Shown: positions 1 to 9,341 of the stretch, in pieces
How positions within the stretch are numbered: position 1 is the stretch's first letter
Layout: each line of letters starts with the position of its first letter
NCBI RefSeq assembly: GCF_004571175.1
Contig: NZ_CP038273.1
Span: 186,001 to 250,000, forward strand
Source: Legionella israelensis
Lineage (GTDB): Bacteria > Pseudomonadota > Gammaproteobacteria > Legionellales > Legionellaceae
DNA length: 64,000 nucleotides
Reading direction: 5' to 3'
Position numbers and translations under genes: made by a program
The notes under the pieces: model-generated
Seen by the model: the letters and a program-made list of their open reading frames with translations, nothing else
The model's database searches: none
What the model was told of the DNA's origin: nothing

Positions 1-189
1 CTTCCAGGCTTCTTCTTCTTTTTCAATTAATTTCTTATCAGATGGTTCTCTTTTTGCCACCCTGAAGGCAAGTCTATTCTCTTGTTCTTCTTTCAAACGA
101 CGTTGTATGTCTTCTCTAACTTGCTCTAAATAAGCTTTTTTAAATTCTTGATTTTTTTCTATTTCTTTTTGTCTCTTTTCTTCAGCCAT
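1..189 (-). CDS. Hypothetical charged coiled-coil protein, 3' end cut by window edge
   Basis: An open frame of 63 codons starts with ATG at 189 and leaves the window at position 1 without a stop. The translated part begins MAEEKRQKEIEKNQEFKKAY and is very rich in Glu, Lys, Arg and Gln with no hydrophobic segment, so it should form a long charged helix or coiled coil and be cytosolic. It begins 3 bases after the lpxH stop, so it is probably cotranscribed with minC and lpxH. I do not recognise a family. Low complexity makes a chance ORF possible, but its position in the operon argues for a real gene. Confidence 0.55.
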   Translation of the reverse strand, partial: MAEEKRQKEIEKNQEFKKAYLEQVREDIQRRLKEEQENRLAFRVAKREPSDKKLIEKEEEAWK

Positions 190-192
190 TAC

Positions 193-927
193 TCACTCCG
201 CTTCCAGTGACAACTGGTTAAAATAAAAACCTTTTGATTTATCATAACACAATAATTGTGGCCTGTCATCCCAGTCACTCAGCACATAGCGGCGAAACAG
301 ACGGTTATTTTTTTCATATTGATGCACACCTGGTTTATGTGTATGTCCATGAATTAATGTATTCACACTTATCTGTTGCATGTGGGATAAAAAGGCCTCT
401 TCCACCACATCCATAGCCTCTATTGGCTTGCGATTTGACTGGCTGCGTTGACGGACAGCCTTGACTAGCCTGATGCGCAAAAAATAAGGCAAAAATAGAA
501 AAAAACGTTTAAACCAGCGATTACGCGTTAAACGTCTGAAGCGTTGGTGATGAACATCTTGAGTGCAATAACCATCACCATGCGCCAGCATCACTTTTTC
601 CTCGCCACAATCTATTAATGCAGGTTCATCAATCATCGTCCAACCAGCCAGTTTTGCAAACTGCTTACCTAATAAAAAATCACGATTACCATGCATATAA
701 TAAAATAAAATACCCTTTGAACTTAGTGATTTTATTTTTTTTGCGATTTCTTTACACCATTCATCGATACCATCATCCCCTGGCCAGGCATGAAAGAAAT
801 CACCTAAGATATAAATTGTTTTCACGGAGTGCTGTTGTGCCCATAGAAGAAAGTGATCAAAACGACGACTGATATCAGGTTCATCAGGACTAAGATGTAA
901 ATCAGAAATAAAAACAGCTGCAATCAT
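193..927 (-). CDS. lpxH: UDP-2,3-diacylglucosamine diphosphatase LpxH
   Basis: This 244-residue enzyme should hydrolyse UDP-2,3-diacylglucosamine to lipid X and UMP in lipid A synthesis, acting at the inner face of the cytoplasmic membrane. All metallophosphoesterase motifs are visible in order: SDLHLSPDEPD near the N-terminus, GDFFHAWPGDD, the GNRDFLLG signature typical of LpxH, LAHGDGYC and the C-terminal HGHTHKPG. Length matches the family. Its ATG overlaps the minC stop by 4 bases (ATGA), indicating translational coupling, and the next ORF starts 3 bases downstream. Confidence 0.95.
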   Translation of the reverse strand: MIAAVFISDLHLSPDEPDISRRFDHFLLWAQQHSVKTIYILGDFFHAWPGDDGIDEWCKEIAKKIKSLSSKGILFYYMHGNRDFLLGKQFAKLAGWTMIDEPALIDCGEEKVMLAHGDGYCTQDVHHQRFRRLTRNRWFKRFFLFLPYFLRIRLVKAVRQRSQSNRKPIEAMDVVEEAFLSHMQQISVNTLIHGHTHKPGVHQYEKNNRLFRRYVLSDWDDRPQLLCYDKSKGFYFNQLSLEAE

Positions 928-1640
928 AAAGGCTCAATATGTATATGTTCATCTTTTAAATAAATCTGACAGGGACCTGTCTGGCTATCAATCGCATCGC
1001 TTAAACGATAAAAGCCAGCGATGGAGATCAACTCAGCATCCAGAGACATGCAGAATATTCTGGCCTCACTATCACCGGAAATTCCTGCCAAAACTCGTCC
1101 ACGCAATGCACCATAAACATGGATATGGCCATCAGCCAACAGTTCTGCTCCATGACTCACCGATGATGTGACGATCAAGTCGCTGTTTTTAGCAACCACT
1201 TGCTGACCAGAACGGACTGGTGCTGAATAAATTTTTGCTTTTACTGAATCCGGCAGTGCATTTTCCTGTTCCTGGCCATCCAAAGGCTTATCCTGTGTAG
1301 AGGATGATTTCAAGACCGCAAGTCCTTGACATTGGGCCACGGTGTCGAGAAAAGAATTACCACCTTGTATCGCTACAGGAATGATCCCCTGCTCTCTGAT
1401 AACTTGGCAAAGATTCTTCAAGTCAAAATCAAACCGATTCACACAGGAAAAATCCAATACAACCGGTGCGTTTTCAAAGAGTTTAGGTGCTTTTGCAATG
1501 ATTTCAGTCAATTGCCGGGAAAACAATTCGATTTCAGGATGAATTACCTGAAGCACAGTAAAGGTATAAAGTCTGCCTTTTAGTTTGAAAGCCTGGGATT
1601 TGAGTGAATTTGCAGCCATCTTCCTAATATCCATCATCAT
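924..1640 (-). CDS. minC: Septum site-determining protein MinC
   Basis: MinC inhibits FtsZ polymerisation away from mid-cell when recruited to the membrane by MinD. The 238-residue product has the N-terminal MinC domain (FKLKGRLYTFTVLQV) and the C-terminal beta-helix domain with the G-rich repeats VYGALRGRVLAG, which binds MinD. The start is ambiguous: three consecutive ATG codons (1640, 1637, 1634) precede a fourth at 1619 (MAANSLKSQ). It is coupled to lpxH by a 4-base overlap and is divergent from fadD. It lies about 29 kb from minDE in this window instead of in one minCDE operon. Confidence 0.93.
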   Translation of the reverse strand: MMMDIRKMAANSLKSQAFKLKGRLYTFTVLQVIHPEIELFSRQLTEIIAKAPKLFENAPVVLDFSCVNRFDFDLKNLCQVIREQGIIPVAIQGGNSFLDTVAQCQGLAVLKSSSTQDKPLDGQEQENALPDSVKAKIYSAPVRSGQQVVAKNSDLIVTSSVSHGAELLADGHIHVYGALRGRVLAGISGDSEARIFCMSLDAELISIAGFYRLSDAIDSQTGPCQIYLKDEHIHIEPL

Positions 1641-1690
1641 TATTTTTGTTTATACTAGCATGAGGAAGATCATAACAGAAGGATATCAAC

Positions 1691-3379
1691 GTGGATAAAC
1701 GATGGTTAGAGCATTATCAGGATGGCATACCCAAGCAAATCAATACGGATCAATATTCATCTCTGGTCTCTTTATTTGATGAGTCTTGCGCTAAATACAA
1801 TGAACGAACAGCCTATGACAATATGGGAACAGAGATCAGTTATACTGATTTGGAAAAACTAAGTCGACAGCTTGCTGTTTATCTCCAGCAATTAGGCTTG
1901 AAAAAAGGGGCTCGGGTTGCTGTTATGATGCCCAATCTGCTGCAATATCCCGTTGCTCTGTTTGCTATTCTCAGAGCAGGTTATATTGTCGTCAATACAA
2001 ATCCACTTTATACCAGTGATGAAGTGATTCATCAAATGAATGATTCGGGGGCTGAAGTCATTATAGTTCTGGCCAATTTTGCCCATACCGTTGAAAAGGC
2101 GTTGCCCCATATTCCGCAATTAAAACATATTATTATCACTGAAGTTGCAGATTTATTTTCCGTTGTAAAACGAGTCATCGTCAATTCCGTGGTTAAATAT
2201 ATCAAAAAAATGATTCCTACCTATCATATTCCTCAGGCCGTTTCATTTAATGATGCTCTGAAAAGAGGACGTGAAGGAGAATTGACATGGGTGATGCTTA
2301 ATCAGGAGGATATTGCCTTTCTGCAATATACAGGCGGTACAACCGGTGTAGCCAAGGGAGCCATGCTGACCCACGGTAACATGATTGCCAACGTATTACA
2401 GGCTAGTACTTGGATTTCACCTTTAATGTCAAAGACAGAGCAGGATATTATCGTCACGGCACTACCCTTGTACCATATTTTCTCCCTAACAGCGAATTGT
2501 CTGACCTTCCTTAAAGCCGGAGCTAAAAATATTCTTATTACCAATCCCCGCGATATAGGACATTTTATTCAGGAGATTAAAAACAGCGGTTTTACCGCCA
2601 TCACAGGTGTGAATACTCTTTTTAATGCTTTGCTTAATCATGCCAAGTTTAAAGAAGTTGATTTTTCAAAACTAAAGCTTGCTCTTTCAGGTGGCATGGC
2701 TTTACAAAAAAGCGTATCTACTCGATGGAGTGAAATCACTAAAACGCGAGTATTGGAAGCCTATGGTTTAACTGAAACAAGTCCGGCTGTGACCATTAAT
2801 CCGATGTATGTTGAAGGTTATAATGGCAGTGTAGGCTTACCATTACCTTCAACCGATATCGCCATTCGGGATGAAAATGGCCAGGATGTGGCCATTGGCC
2901 ATAGCGGTGAATTATGCATTAAAGGCCCACAAGTGATGGCTGGATACTGGCAACGCCCTGATGAGACTGCATTGGTTTTTACTGCTGATGGTTTTTTAAA
3001 AACCGGTGATGTTGCGAGAATGGATGAAGAAGGTTATATCTATTTGGTTGATCGCAAAAAAGATCTTATTGTTGTCTCAGGGTTTAATGTCTATCCTAAT
3101 GAAGTCGAACAAGTGATAGGTATGCACCCGGATGTCTTGGAAGTAGGTGTCATCGGTGTCAATGATGCTGAGTCAGGAGAAAAGGTAAAAGCCTGTATTG
3201 TCAAACGTAATCCTGGATTGACTGAAGAAGAGATCATTAACCACTGTCGAGAGCATTTAACCGCTTATAAAGTACCAAAAATCATTGAATTTCATGATGA
3301 GTTGCCTAAAACCAATGTCGGCAAAATATTAAGACGCGCTCTAAAGGAAAATTTTGATTCCAAGGAAGCCGTGGCATAG
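1691..3379 (+). CDS. fadD: Long-chain fatty acid-CoA ligase FadD
   Basis: This 562-residue acyl-CoA synthetase should activate long-chain fatty acids to acyl-CoA with ATP, the entry step of beta-oxidation. The ANL-superfamily motifs are present: the P-loop YTGGTTGVAKGAML near residue 215, EAYGLTETSP near 357, the hinge KTGDVARMDEEGY and the C-terminal DRKKDLIVVSGFNVYPNEVE, which carries the FadD signature. The catalytic lysine is in TNVGKILRR. Translation starts at GTG, with an AGAAGG ribosome site about 8 bases upstream. The gene is transcribed divergently from minC. fadE lies at 31.5-34 kb on the other strand. Confidence 0.95.
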   Translation: MDKRWLEHYQDGIPKQINTDQYSSLVSLFDESCAKYNERTAYDNMGTEISYTDLEKLSRQLAVYLQQLGLKKGARVAVMMPNLLQYPVALFAILRAGYIVVNTNPLYTSDEVIHQMNDSGAEVIIVLANFAHTVEKALPHIPQLKHIIITEVADLFSVVKRVIVNSVVKYIKKMIPTYHIPQAVSFNDALKRGREGELTWVMLNQEDIAFLQYTGGTTGVAKGAMLTHGNMIANVLQASTWISPLMSKTEQDIIVTALPLYHIFSLTANCLTFLKAGAKNILITNPRDIGHFIQEIKNSGFTAITGVNTLFNALLNHAKFKEVDFSKLKLALSGGMALQKSVSTRWSEITKTRVLEAYGLTETSPAVTINPMYVEGYNGSVGLPLPSTDIAIRDENGQDVAIGHSGELCIKGPQVMAGYWQRPDETALVFTADGFLKTGDVARMDEEGYIYLVDRKKDLIVVSGFNVYPNEVEQVIGMHPDVLEVGVIGVNDAESGEKVKACIVKRNPGLTEEEIINHCREHLTAYKVPKIIEFHDELPKTNVGKILRRALKENFDSKEAVA

Positions 3380-3393
3380 CCTTACCCAAATAT

Positions 3394-3428
3394 CTGTTTC
3401 TTCCCTTTCCTAAAAGAGGAAGAAACAG
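3394..3428. terminator. Inverted repeat between convergent fadD and putA
   Basis: A perfect 11-base inverted repeat (CTGTTTCTTCC at 3394-3404 and its complement at 3418-3428) with a 13-base loop lies between the fadD stop and the putA stop. The two genes converge here, so a bidirectional terminator is the likely role. The run of T after the stem is weak (TTTT at about 3434 on the plus strand), so the call is inference. Confidence 0.45.
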
Positions 3429-3472
3429 AAATGCTTTTGCGCGCCATACCTTCATAGATGGGCCGAATTTCC

Positions 3473-6400
3473 TTATATTTCTTCGGATAAAGACATCAAA
3501 CTGGCATTGCCTCCTGCCGCGGTAGTATCAATGGTATACACTCTTTCATGGCAAAGTCTTAGCAGATAATGAGGTCCGCCTGCTTTGGGACCTGTTCCCG
3601 ACAGCTCCTCGCCACCAAATGGTTGTAATCCAACAATAGCCCCTGTCATATTCCGATTTACATAACAATTACCTACATGAACTCGTTGACGAATGTATTC
3701 TATCGTTTCATTAATACGACTATGGACTCCAAGCGTTAAACCATATTGAGTATTGTTGATGTCATTGATGACCTGATCAAGGTTTTTACGCTGATAACGA
3801 ATCACATGTAATACAGGTCCAAATACTTCTCGCTTCAGAGCTGCAAGTTCATCAATGGCAATCGCTGTAGGTGGCATAAAATAGCCACCCTCACATTCTT
3901 CATTCAAATCACATTGATAAATGATCTCATATTTTTCTGCCATTTTTTTTACGTGCTTTTGTAAATTGGCCAAAGCTTCCGCATCAATAACCGGTCCTAC
4001 ATCCGTTTTAAACCATGAAGGATCACCTACTTGAAGTTCAGCCATTGCTCCTTTCAATAATTCCATCATACGAGGATACACCTCATCCTGAATATATAAA
4101 ACACGTAAGGCCGAACAACGCTGACCTGCACTGCCAAAAGCAGAAACCAGTACATCCATAATCACTTGCTCTGGTAAAGCCGATGAATCTACAATCATGG
4201 CATTTTGACCGCCTGTCTCTGCTATCAGAGGCGTAATAGCGCCTGTTTTCGCGGCTAAACTGGAATGAATGCGATTAGCTGTTTCCGTAGAACCTGTAAA
4301 TATGACTCCCTTAATCCTCTTATCTTCAACCAAAGGAGCTCCTACAGCTTCCCCTGTTCCTGGCAATAACTGAATCACCCCTTCAGGAATTCCAGCTTTA
4401 AGCAATAAATTAACAACAAAACCGGCAATCAAAGGCGTTTGTTCTGCCGGCTTGGCTATCACACAATTACCTGTAACCAGTGCAGCTACAATTTGTCCCG
4501 TAAAGATAGCTAAAGGAAAATTCCACGGACTGATACAGAGTATGGTGCCTCGCGGATGGAGACTTAATTCATTCGTTTCACCGGTGTATCCTGATAATTT
4601 AAGAGGCTGCCCCATTAATTGTCTGGCACTTATTGCATAATAACGACAAAAATCCGCAGCTTCTCTAACTTCAGCAATCCCATCACTCCATGTTTTACCA
4701 GCTTCAAGGCAAGCCATTGCCAGCAGTTCCGTCATGTTTTCTTCCAGCAGCCCAGCCATTTTCTCAAGGCAGTTAACCCGATGTTCTACGGATGTCAGGC
4801 TCCAGGACTTAAAAGAGGACTCTGCCTGTGCTAATGCTGATTCAATATCTTCTTTTGTGGCTTCTGCGACATAACCAATCACACGATCCGGCTGTTGCGG
4901 CGAAATGACCTTAATTTCAGATGCAAACCGTGTCTTTCCTGCAACAACAGGCAAGGTTCTCCATTCCTTTTTTATTTCAGAAAGCTCTTGCTGTAATTCA
5001 GTTCTCTTCTTTCTATCTGTTAAATCAAGACCACGTGAATTTTTACGCTCGGGCATGAAAATATTTTCAGGTAAAGGAATATTGTTATTGATTTTTGATA
5101 ATAACTGCCTTGCCTTATGTATTGGATCTTCGGCCAATTCATTAACGGGCGCTTTCTCATCAACGATACGATTGACAAAAGAAGAGTTCGCACCGTTTTC
5201 CAGTAATCGGCGGACAAGATAAGGCAATAAATCTTCATGACTTCCTACAGGAGCATATATTCGACAGGGGATGTTGTACTTATCTTGCGGCACTACTTCG
5301 TCATAAAGCTCCGCTCCCATTCCATGCAGGCACTGAAACTCAAAATCCCGATACTCACCTACGAGATTCAATACCATCGCTACAGAATAAGCATTATGTG
5401 TGGCAAATTGAGGATAAATGGCGTCTGTCATGGTAAGTATCTTTCGCACACAAGCCTGAAAAGAAACGTCGGTAAATGCCTTGCGTGTAAATACCGGATA
5501 TTCTGACAAGCCCTGCATCTGAGCTTTTTTTATCTCACTGTCCCAGTAAGCACCTTTAATGAGACGAACCATAATTCGCCGCTTTTCTCGTCTTGCAAGC
5601 TCAGCCACCCAGTCCAGAACATAAAAGGCACGTTTCTGATAAGATTGTACGGCCAAGCCAAAACCATTCCAGTCAGTAAGGCTTTGATCAGAAAAAACTT
5701 TTTCTATAATATCTAGAGATAAGTCCAAACGCTCCGTTTCCTCAGCATCTACAGTTAAAGCAATATCATATTGCTTTGCCATTTGTGCAAGTGAAAGCAA
5801 ACGGGGGCAAAGTTCCTTCATAACACGCTCATGCTGTGCTTCGAAATAGCGGGGGTGAAGAGCTGATAATTTTACTGAAATGCCGGGGCTGTGGTAAATA
5901 TCCAATTTTTTATTACTTTTTTTGCCAATTTTTTCAATTGCATTGGCATAGGCCTGAAAATATCGTTCAGCATCAAACGCTGTTAATGCAGCTTCCCCTA
6001 ACATGTCATAAGAATATAAATAGCCTTGTTCTTCCTTTTTTCTGGCACGAGAGATGGCTTCATCAATTGTTCGTCCCATAACAAATTGTTTGCTCATAAT
6101 ACGCATGGCTTTTTCTACAGCTGAACGAATAAATTTTTCACTGCTGCGATTAACCAATTTCATTAGGGCCTTCGTCAACACGCTGTCTGATTTTTCAGGT
6201 GTTAAAATTTTGCCAGTTAACATTAAAGCCCAGGTTGTGGCATTTACAAAAAATGAGGGACTTTGGCCACGATGAGATCTCCAGTCCCCTTCGGCAAGTT
6301 TATCTTTAATCAAACTGTCAATCGTAGCACTGTCTGGAACACGTAAAAAAGCCTCGGCAAGGCACATTAATGCAATACCCTCTTCACTTGATAGTGCATA

Positions 6401-6619
6401 CTCGGTTAAGAATGAATCTATGCCAGTACTTTTTCTTCGAGCATTTCTGACCGCCTCAACGAGTTGAATAGCATTTTTTCTGATGGCGGCATTCTGAATA
6501 TCGCTTAATGCAGCTTTATCAATCAACTCATGGATACAAGTCAGCTCATCCATACGGTAAGCGTTGTTTATTACGCTCCGTACACCCTGCGGAAAGTGCA
6601 GAGATTTTTGTTCTAACAT
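3473..6619 (-). CDS. putA: Bifunctional proline dehydrogenase / P5C dehydrogenase PutA
   Basis: PutA oxidises proline to glutamate in two steps using FAD and NAD+. The 1048-residue protein has an N-terminal helical part, a proline dehydrogenase barrel (VRLIKGAYWDSEIK) and a C-terminal aldehyde dehydrogenase with LCISPWNFPLAIF, catalytic Glu801 (AETGGQN) and Cys835 (AGQRCSALRV). I chose the ATG at 6619 because GGAG lies 6 bases upstream; a TTG 27 bases earlier also extends the frame. The N-terminus lacks the ribbon-helix-helix DNA-binding domain of enteric PutA, so it probably does not repress itself. It converges on fadD. Confidence 0.95.
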   Translation of the reverse strand: MLEQKSLHFPQGVRSVINNAYRMDELTCIHELIDKAALSDIQNAAIRKNAIQLVEAVRNARRKSTGIDSFLTEYALSSEEGIALMCLAEAFLRVPDSATIDSLIKDKLAEGDWRSHRGQSPSFFVNATTWALMLTGKILTPEKSDSVLTKALMKLVNRSSEKFIRSAVEKAMRIMSKQFVMGRTIDEAISRARKKEEQGYLYSYDMLGEAALTAFDAERYFQAYANAIEKIGKKSNKKLDIYHSPGISVKLSALHPRYFEAQHERVMKELCPRLLSLAQMAKQYDIALTVDAEETERLDLSLDIIEKVFSDQSLTDWNGFGLAVQSYQKRAFYVLDWVAELARREKRRIMVRLIKGAYWDSEIKKAQMQGLSEYPVFTRKAFTDVSFQACVRKILTMTDAIYPQFATHNAYSVAMVLNLVGEYRDFEFQCLHGMGAELYDEVVPQDKYNIPCRIYAPVGSHEDLLPYLVRRLLENGANSSFVNRIVDEKAPVNELAEDPIHKARQLLSKINNNIPLPENIFMPERKNSRGLDLTDRKKRTELQQELSEIKKEWRTLPVVAGKTRFASEIKVISPQQPDRVIGYVAEATKEDIESALAQAESSFKSWSLTSVEHRVNCLEKMAGLLEENMTELLAMACLEAGKTWSDGIAEVREAADFCRYYAISARQLMGQPLKLSGYTGETNELSLHPRGTILCISPWNFPLAIFTGQIVAALVTGNCVIAKPAEQTPLIAGFVVNLLLKAGIPEGVIQLLPGTGEAVGAPLVEDKRIKGVIFTGSTETANRIHSSLAAKTGAITPLIAETGGQNAMIVDSSALPEQVIMDVLVSAFGSAGQRCSALRVLYIQDEVYPRMMELLKGAMAELQVGDPSWFKTDVGPVIDAEALANLQKHVKKMAEKYEIIYQCDLNEECEGGYFMPPTAIAIDELAALKREVFGPVLHVIRYQRKNLDQVINDINNTQYGLTLGVHSRINETIEYIRQRVHVGNCYVNRNMTGAIVGLQPFGGEELSGTGPKAGGPHYLLRLCHERVYTIDTTAAGGNASLMSLSEEI

Positions 6620-7107
6620 AATAATCTCCAGTGCAGCTATGGCCAAAACGAACTAATGATAGAGCAGAATACGCCAAAAGAAAATGTGAATACAGCAAAA
6701 ATAATCGCGTGTTAAACCTGAAAACATAGAACCAGAGCCATCTGATTGTTTTGATTTTACACTTTATAGACATAATTTATACAAATAAATCGCCTTTTTT
6801 TGTGCGATTTAGTATTTATTATGATCTAATCGCATATATTTTAATCAATCAAAAATAGACTGTTTTTTCTAACCCTATGAATTGCATAATAATTCTACCT
6901 GATGTTTAACAAAAACCCTAATTAATTTACATTTACCTGACTTGTAGATATAATCAACAACCTTTGATTGCTTAAAGGTCTTGTTTCCCTCAGAAATTTA
7001 TCCTTGTGAAGACCAAGACTGACACTGAGCAGCATCTATTCATGATGTTTAATACTGTTCAATGTTTGATAAGCATTATAGTTTAAGCAGGTAAAATAAG
7101 GAGCACT
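6620..7107. other. Intergenic region between putA and the L,D-transpeptidase gene
   Basis: This stretch of about 490 bases is A+T-rich and holds the divergent control regions of putA and the gene at 7108. I see no convincing ORF. The only clear structure is the inverted repeat listed at 6803-6834. TATAGT at 7077-7082 could be a -10 box for the plus-strand gene, but no good -35 goes with it. Confidence 0.5.
6803..6834. promoter_or_regulatory. Imperfect palindrome upstream of putA, possible operator
   Basis: TGCGATTTAG (6803-6812) and CTAATCGCA (6826-6834) are inverted copies differing by one extra T, with a 13-base A+T spacer. It lies about 185 bases upstream of the putA ATG in the divergent region. 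The arm size fits a dimeric helix-turn-helix regulator. The regulator and target gene are unknown. Confidence 0.3.
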
Positions 7108-7782
7108 ATGAACTCAATACTTTATTTGATTTCAAGCATTATTTTGGCAAGCAACTTGACATCGAGCACAATATCATATGCTGCACCTGCATTTGATATA
7201 CAAACCGAAGTCAATCATTTAAGTGAAAAAGCACCCAGCCTCAATAAAAAAGTTTTAAGACTGGCTTTAACTGCCTATCAGAAAGCAAAATCATCTGGCA
7301 TTGCAAAAAAACCAATTCTTACCGTTATTGATTACTCATTGCCATCCAATAAACAAAGAATGTGGGTTTTTGATGTTAAAAAAGATAAACTTCTATATAA
7401 TACTTATGTGGCACACGGTAAAAATTCCGGTGTTAACACTCCTCACCATTTCTCAAATAAAAACTCCAGCAAAGAATCAAGCCTTGGAACATTCGTCACC
7501 CGTGATACCTATATGGGCTCCAAAGGTTATTCCCTGAATCTCCTTGGACTTGAAAAAGGAGTTAACAACAATGCTTATCAGCGAAGAGTTGTTATTCATG
7601 GAGCATGGTATGTAGAACCTTCTTTTATCAAGAAAACTGGGCGAGCAGGCCGCTCTTGGGGCTGCCCAGCTGTTGCAAAAACACTGGCCAAGCCGCTGAT
7701 TAATGCCATTAAAAACGGATCGGTTGTTTTTGCCTATTATCCGGATAAATATTTTCTCACGCATTCCGGGTTTATCGGGTAA
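7108..7782 (+). CDS. Secreted murein L,D-transpeptidase-like protein (YkuD_2 family)
   Basis: The 224-residue protein begins with a hydrophobic signal peptide (about residues 1-25, ending near SYAAPA), so it is probably exported. The rest matches the family annotated as murein L,D-transpeptidase catalytic domain (YkuD_2). The catalytic block is visible as VVIHGAWYVEP followed by GRSWGCPAV, with the HG and SxGCP residues of the active site. LGTFVTRDTYMGSKGYSLNL is also characteristic. It may cross-link or trim peptidoglycan, but the true substrate of this subfamily is not known to me. AAGGAG lies 4 bases before the ATG, and a strong terminator follows, so it is probably monocistronic. Confidence 0.85.
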   Translation: MNSILYLISSIILASNLTSSTISYAAPAFDIQTEVNHLSEKAPSLNKKVLRLALTAYQKAKSSGIAKKPILTVIDYSLPSNKQRMWVFDVKKDKLLYNTYVAHGKNSGVNTPHHFSNKNSSKESSLGTFVTRDTYMGSKGYSLNLLGLEKGVNNNAYQRRVVIHGAWYVEPSFIKKTGRAGRSWGCPAVAKTLAKPLINAIKNGSVVFAYYPDKYFLTHSGFIG

Positions 7783-7787
7783 ATATA

Positions 7788-7815
7788 AAGCCAGGGTAAA
7801 CAGACCCTGGCTTTT
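7788..7815 (+). terminator. Rho-independent terminator after the L,D-transpeptidase gene
   Basis: AAGCCAGGGT and ACCCTGGCTT form a perfect 10-bp stem with a 6-base loop, ending in a run of T. It begins 5 bases after the stop codon. Confidence 0.88.
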
Positions 7816-8220
7816 CGCAGTCTTCCCGTGAAAACTTCCTGTTATCTTCCATGAACCGATGTTCTTCCCTGAACAACTCCTTAGTAGGTATGTAATTCCT
7901 TTTATCGAACTCGCCATCCTTGCAAGTCCTAACTTAAATCTAGCAGCAGAGATTAACATTAGCAAGGCAGAGTATATTTGCTATAAAAATTATTATCATA
8001 ATGGACGAAAAAAATAAATTTTAAATATCAATATATTAAAACCCACACAAGCAATGTGCTTGCACTAATATCGCGGCTTTCTTACAAAAACTTGAGAAAT
8101 TTCTTATATCTTTCAATAATGAAAAGCCAAGAGACTTGATTAACCTAAAGAAGATGTTTATTTTAAGCAGAGCATAACACATCATTATTCTATAAATTGA
8201 ATAACCATAAAGGTGCGCTT
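7816..8220. other. Intergenic region before the ProQ-like gene
   Basis: About 400 bases without a credible gene. The A+T-rich stretch contains only a small hairpin (CAAGCA ATG TGCTTG at 8048-8062) and the leader of the ProQ-like gene. Apparent ORFs here are extensions of noncoding frames. Confidence 0.5.
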
Positions 8221-8580
8221 ATGAATCAACAATCCGATATTGCAAAAAAAGACAAATTGTTTGTTATTGATTGGTTAATAGAACACTTCCCAGCTGCTTT
8301 TTTTAAAAAAGGCTCTCAGGTTAAGCCTCTGAAAATTGGTATCTTTGATGATATCATTGATTTTTATGAACGGCTTGACTCCCCTCCTTTCAGTAAAAAA
8401 TCCTTAAGAGAGGCACTAAATTACTACAGTGCATCACCTGCCTATTTAAGTTGTCAAAAAGTGGATGCTGCAAGAGTAGACATTTATGGAAATGAAGTAG
8501 ATGTGGTTACTGAGGAACAGGCCAAATATGCTTATCAACGTTACCAGGAAAGATATGGTGGAAAAAAACATTCTCGCTAA
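8221..8580 (+). CDS. ProQ/FinO-domain RNA chaperone
   Basis: The 119-residue product matches the ProQ/FinO RNA-binding fold: FPAAFFKKGSQVKPLKIGIF near the start, then SKKSLREALNYYSASPAYL and CQKVDAARVDIYGNEVDVVT. Proteins of this family bind structured sRNAs and mRNA 3' ends. In Legionella a relative (RocC) represses competence together with an sRNA, but I cannot say that this is that paralogue. It is a minimal single-domain form, with only a short basic tail (RYGGKKHSR). I chose the ATG at 8221 with AAAGG upstream; an in-frame TTG at 8197 would add eight residues. Confidence 0.85.
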   Translation: MNQQSDIAKKDKLFVIDWLIEHFPAAFFKKGSQVKPLKIGIFDDIIDFYERLDSPPFSKKSLREALNYYSASPAYLSCQKVDAARVDIYGNEVDVVTEEQAKYAYQRYQERYGGKKHSR

Positions 8581-8642
8581 AAGGAGAATATAGTTTTGAC
8601 CTGTGTTCTCCAACATTCTCGTGCGTTTTTTGATGACTTGAA

Positions 8643-9341
8643 TTATTCACTTTTTTGGCAGGCGAACAAATAATTAACCGAAACATCCGAAGTTAATACC
8701 GCTGTTCTGAGAAAAGGATTATATCTCATCCCTTTCATATCCTTTATATTCAGATCTGCGTCCCTAACAAATTGAGCCAATTCACTGGGCTTAATCAATT
8801 TATTATAATCATGCGTTTGTTTAGGTAAAAGACCCAACAGATACTCCGCGGCCAAGATAACACCAACATAGGCTTTTAAAGAGCGATTTATCGTGGAAAG
8901 AAATAACCAGCCCCCTGGTTTTAACACCCGCGCACTATGCTGCAAAACCAACTCAGGATGTTGTACATGCTCCAGCATTTCCATGCAGGTAACAATATCA
9001 AAATTTTCATCTTGAACATCCTCTATAGCCACGGAATGATAAGAAAGAGCCAAATCCTTTTGAGATGCCGCATGCGATTTTGCCACTTCTATAACGTTTT
9101 TCTCAGCGTCAACCCCCATACAATTTGCCCCTTTACGAGCCATGGCTTCCGTTAACAGTCCCCCACCACAACCCACATCGAGCACTTTTTTTCCTCCCAA
9201 TGACTGATGCATCAGTATAAATTCCAATCTCAAAGGGTTGATATCATGCAGGGTTTTTAACGGACCATCAGGATCCCACCAGTCTTTGGCATGCTGTTCA
9301 AATTTGGAAATTTCCTGAAGGTCAATGGTTGATTCATTCAT
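8643..9341 (-). CDS. ubiG: Ubiquinone biosynthesis O-methyltransferase UbiG
   Basis: This SAM-dependent methyltransferase carries out both O-methylations of ubiquinone synthesis. The 232-residue protein starts MNESTIDLQEISKFEQHAKD and has WWDPDGPLKTLHDINPLRL, the UbiG signature, then the SAM-binding VLDVGCGGGLLTEAMA and CMEMLEHVQHP. The ATG at 9341 is preferred over an upstream TTG because it matches the family start. It overlaps the end of the UDG-like gene by 8 bases, so the two are probably cotranscribed. Confidence 0.94.
   Translation of the reverse strand: MNESTIDLQEISKFEQHAKDWWDPDGPLKTLHDINPLRLEFILMHQSLGGKKVLDVGCGGGLLTEAMARKGANCMGVDAEKNVIEVAKSHAASQKDLALSYHSVAIEDVQDENFDIVTCMEMLEHVQHPELVLQHSARVLKPGGWLFLSTINRSLKAYVGVILAAEYLLGLLPKQTHDYNKLIKPSELAQFVRDADLNIKDMKGMRYNPFLRTAVLTSDVSVNYLFACQKSE

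Noticed and set aside
7477-7965. A 162-codon minus-strand ORF
   Set aside because: It covers the 3' half of the L,D-transpeptidase gene and its terminator, with no sign of coding constraint.
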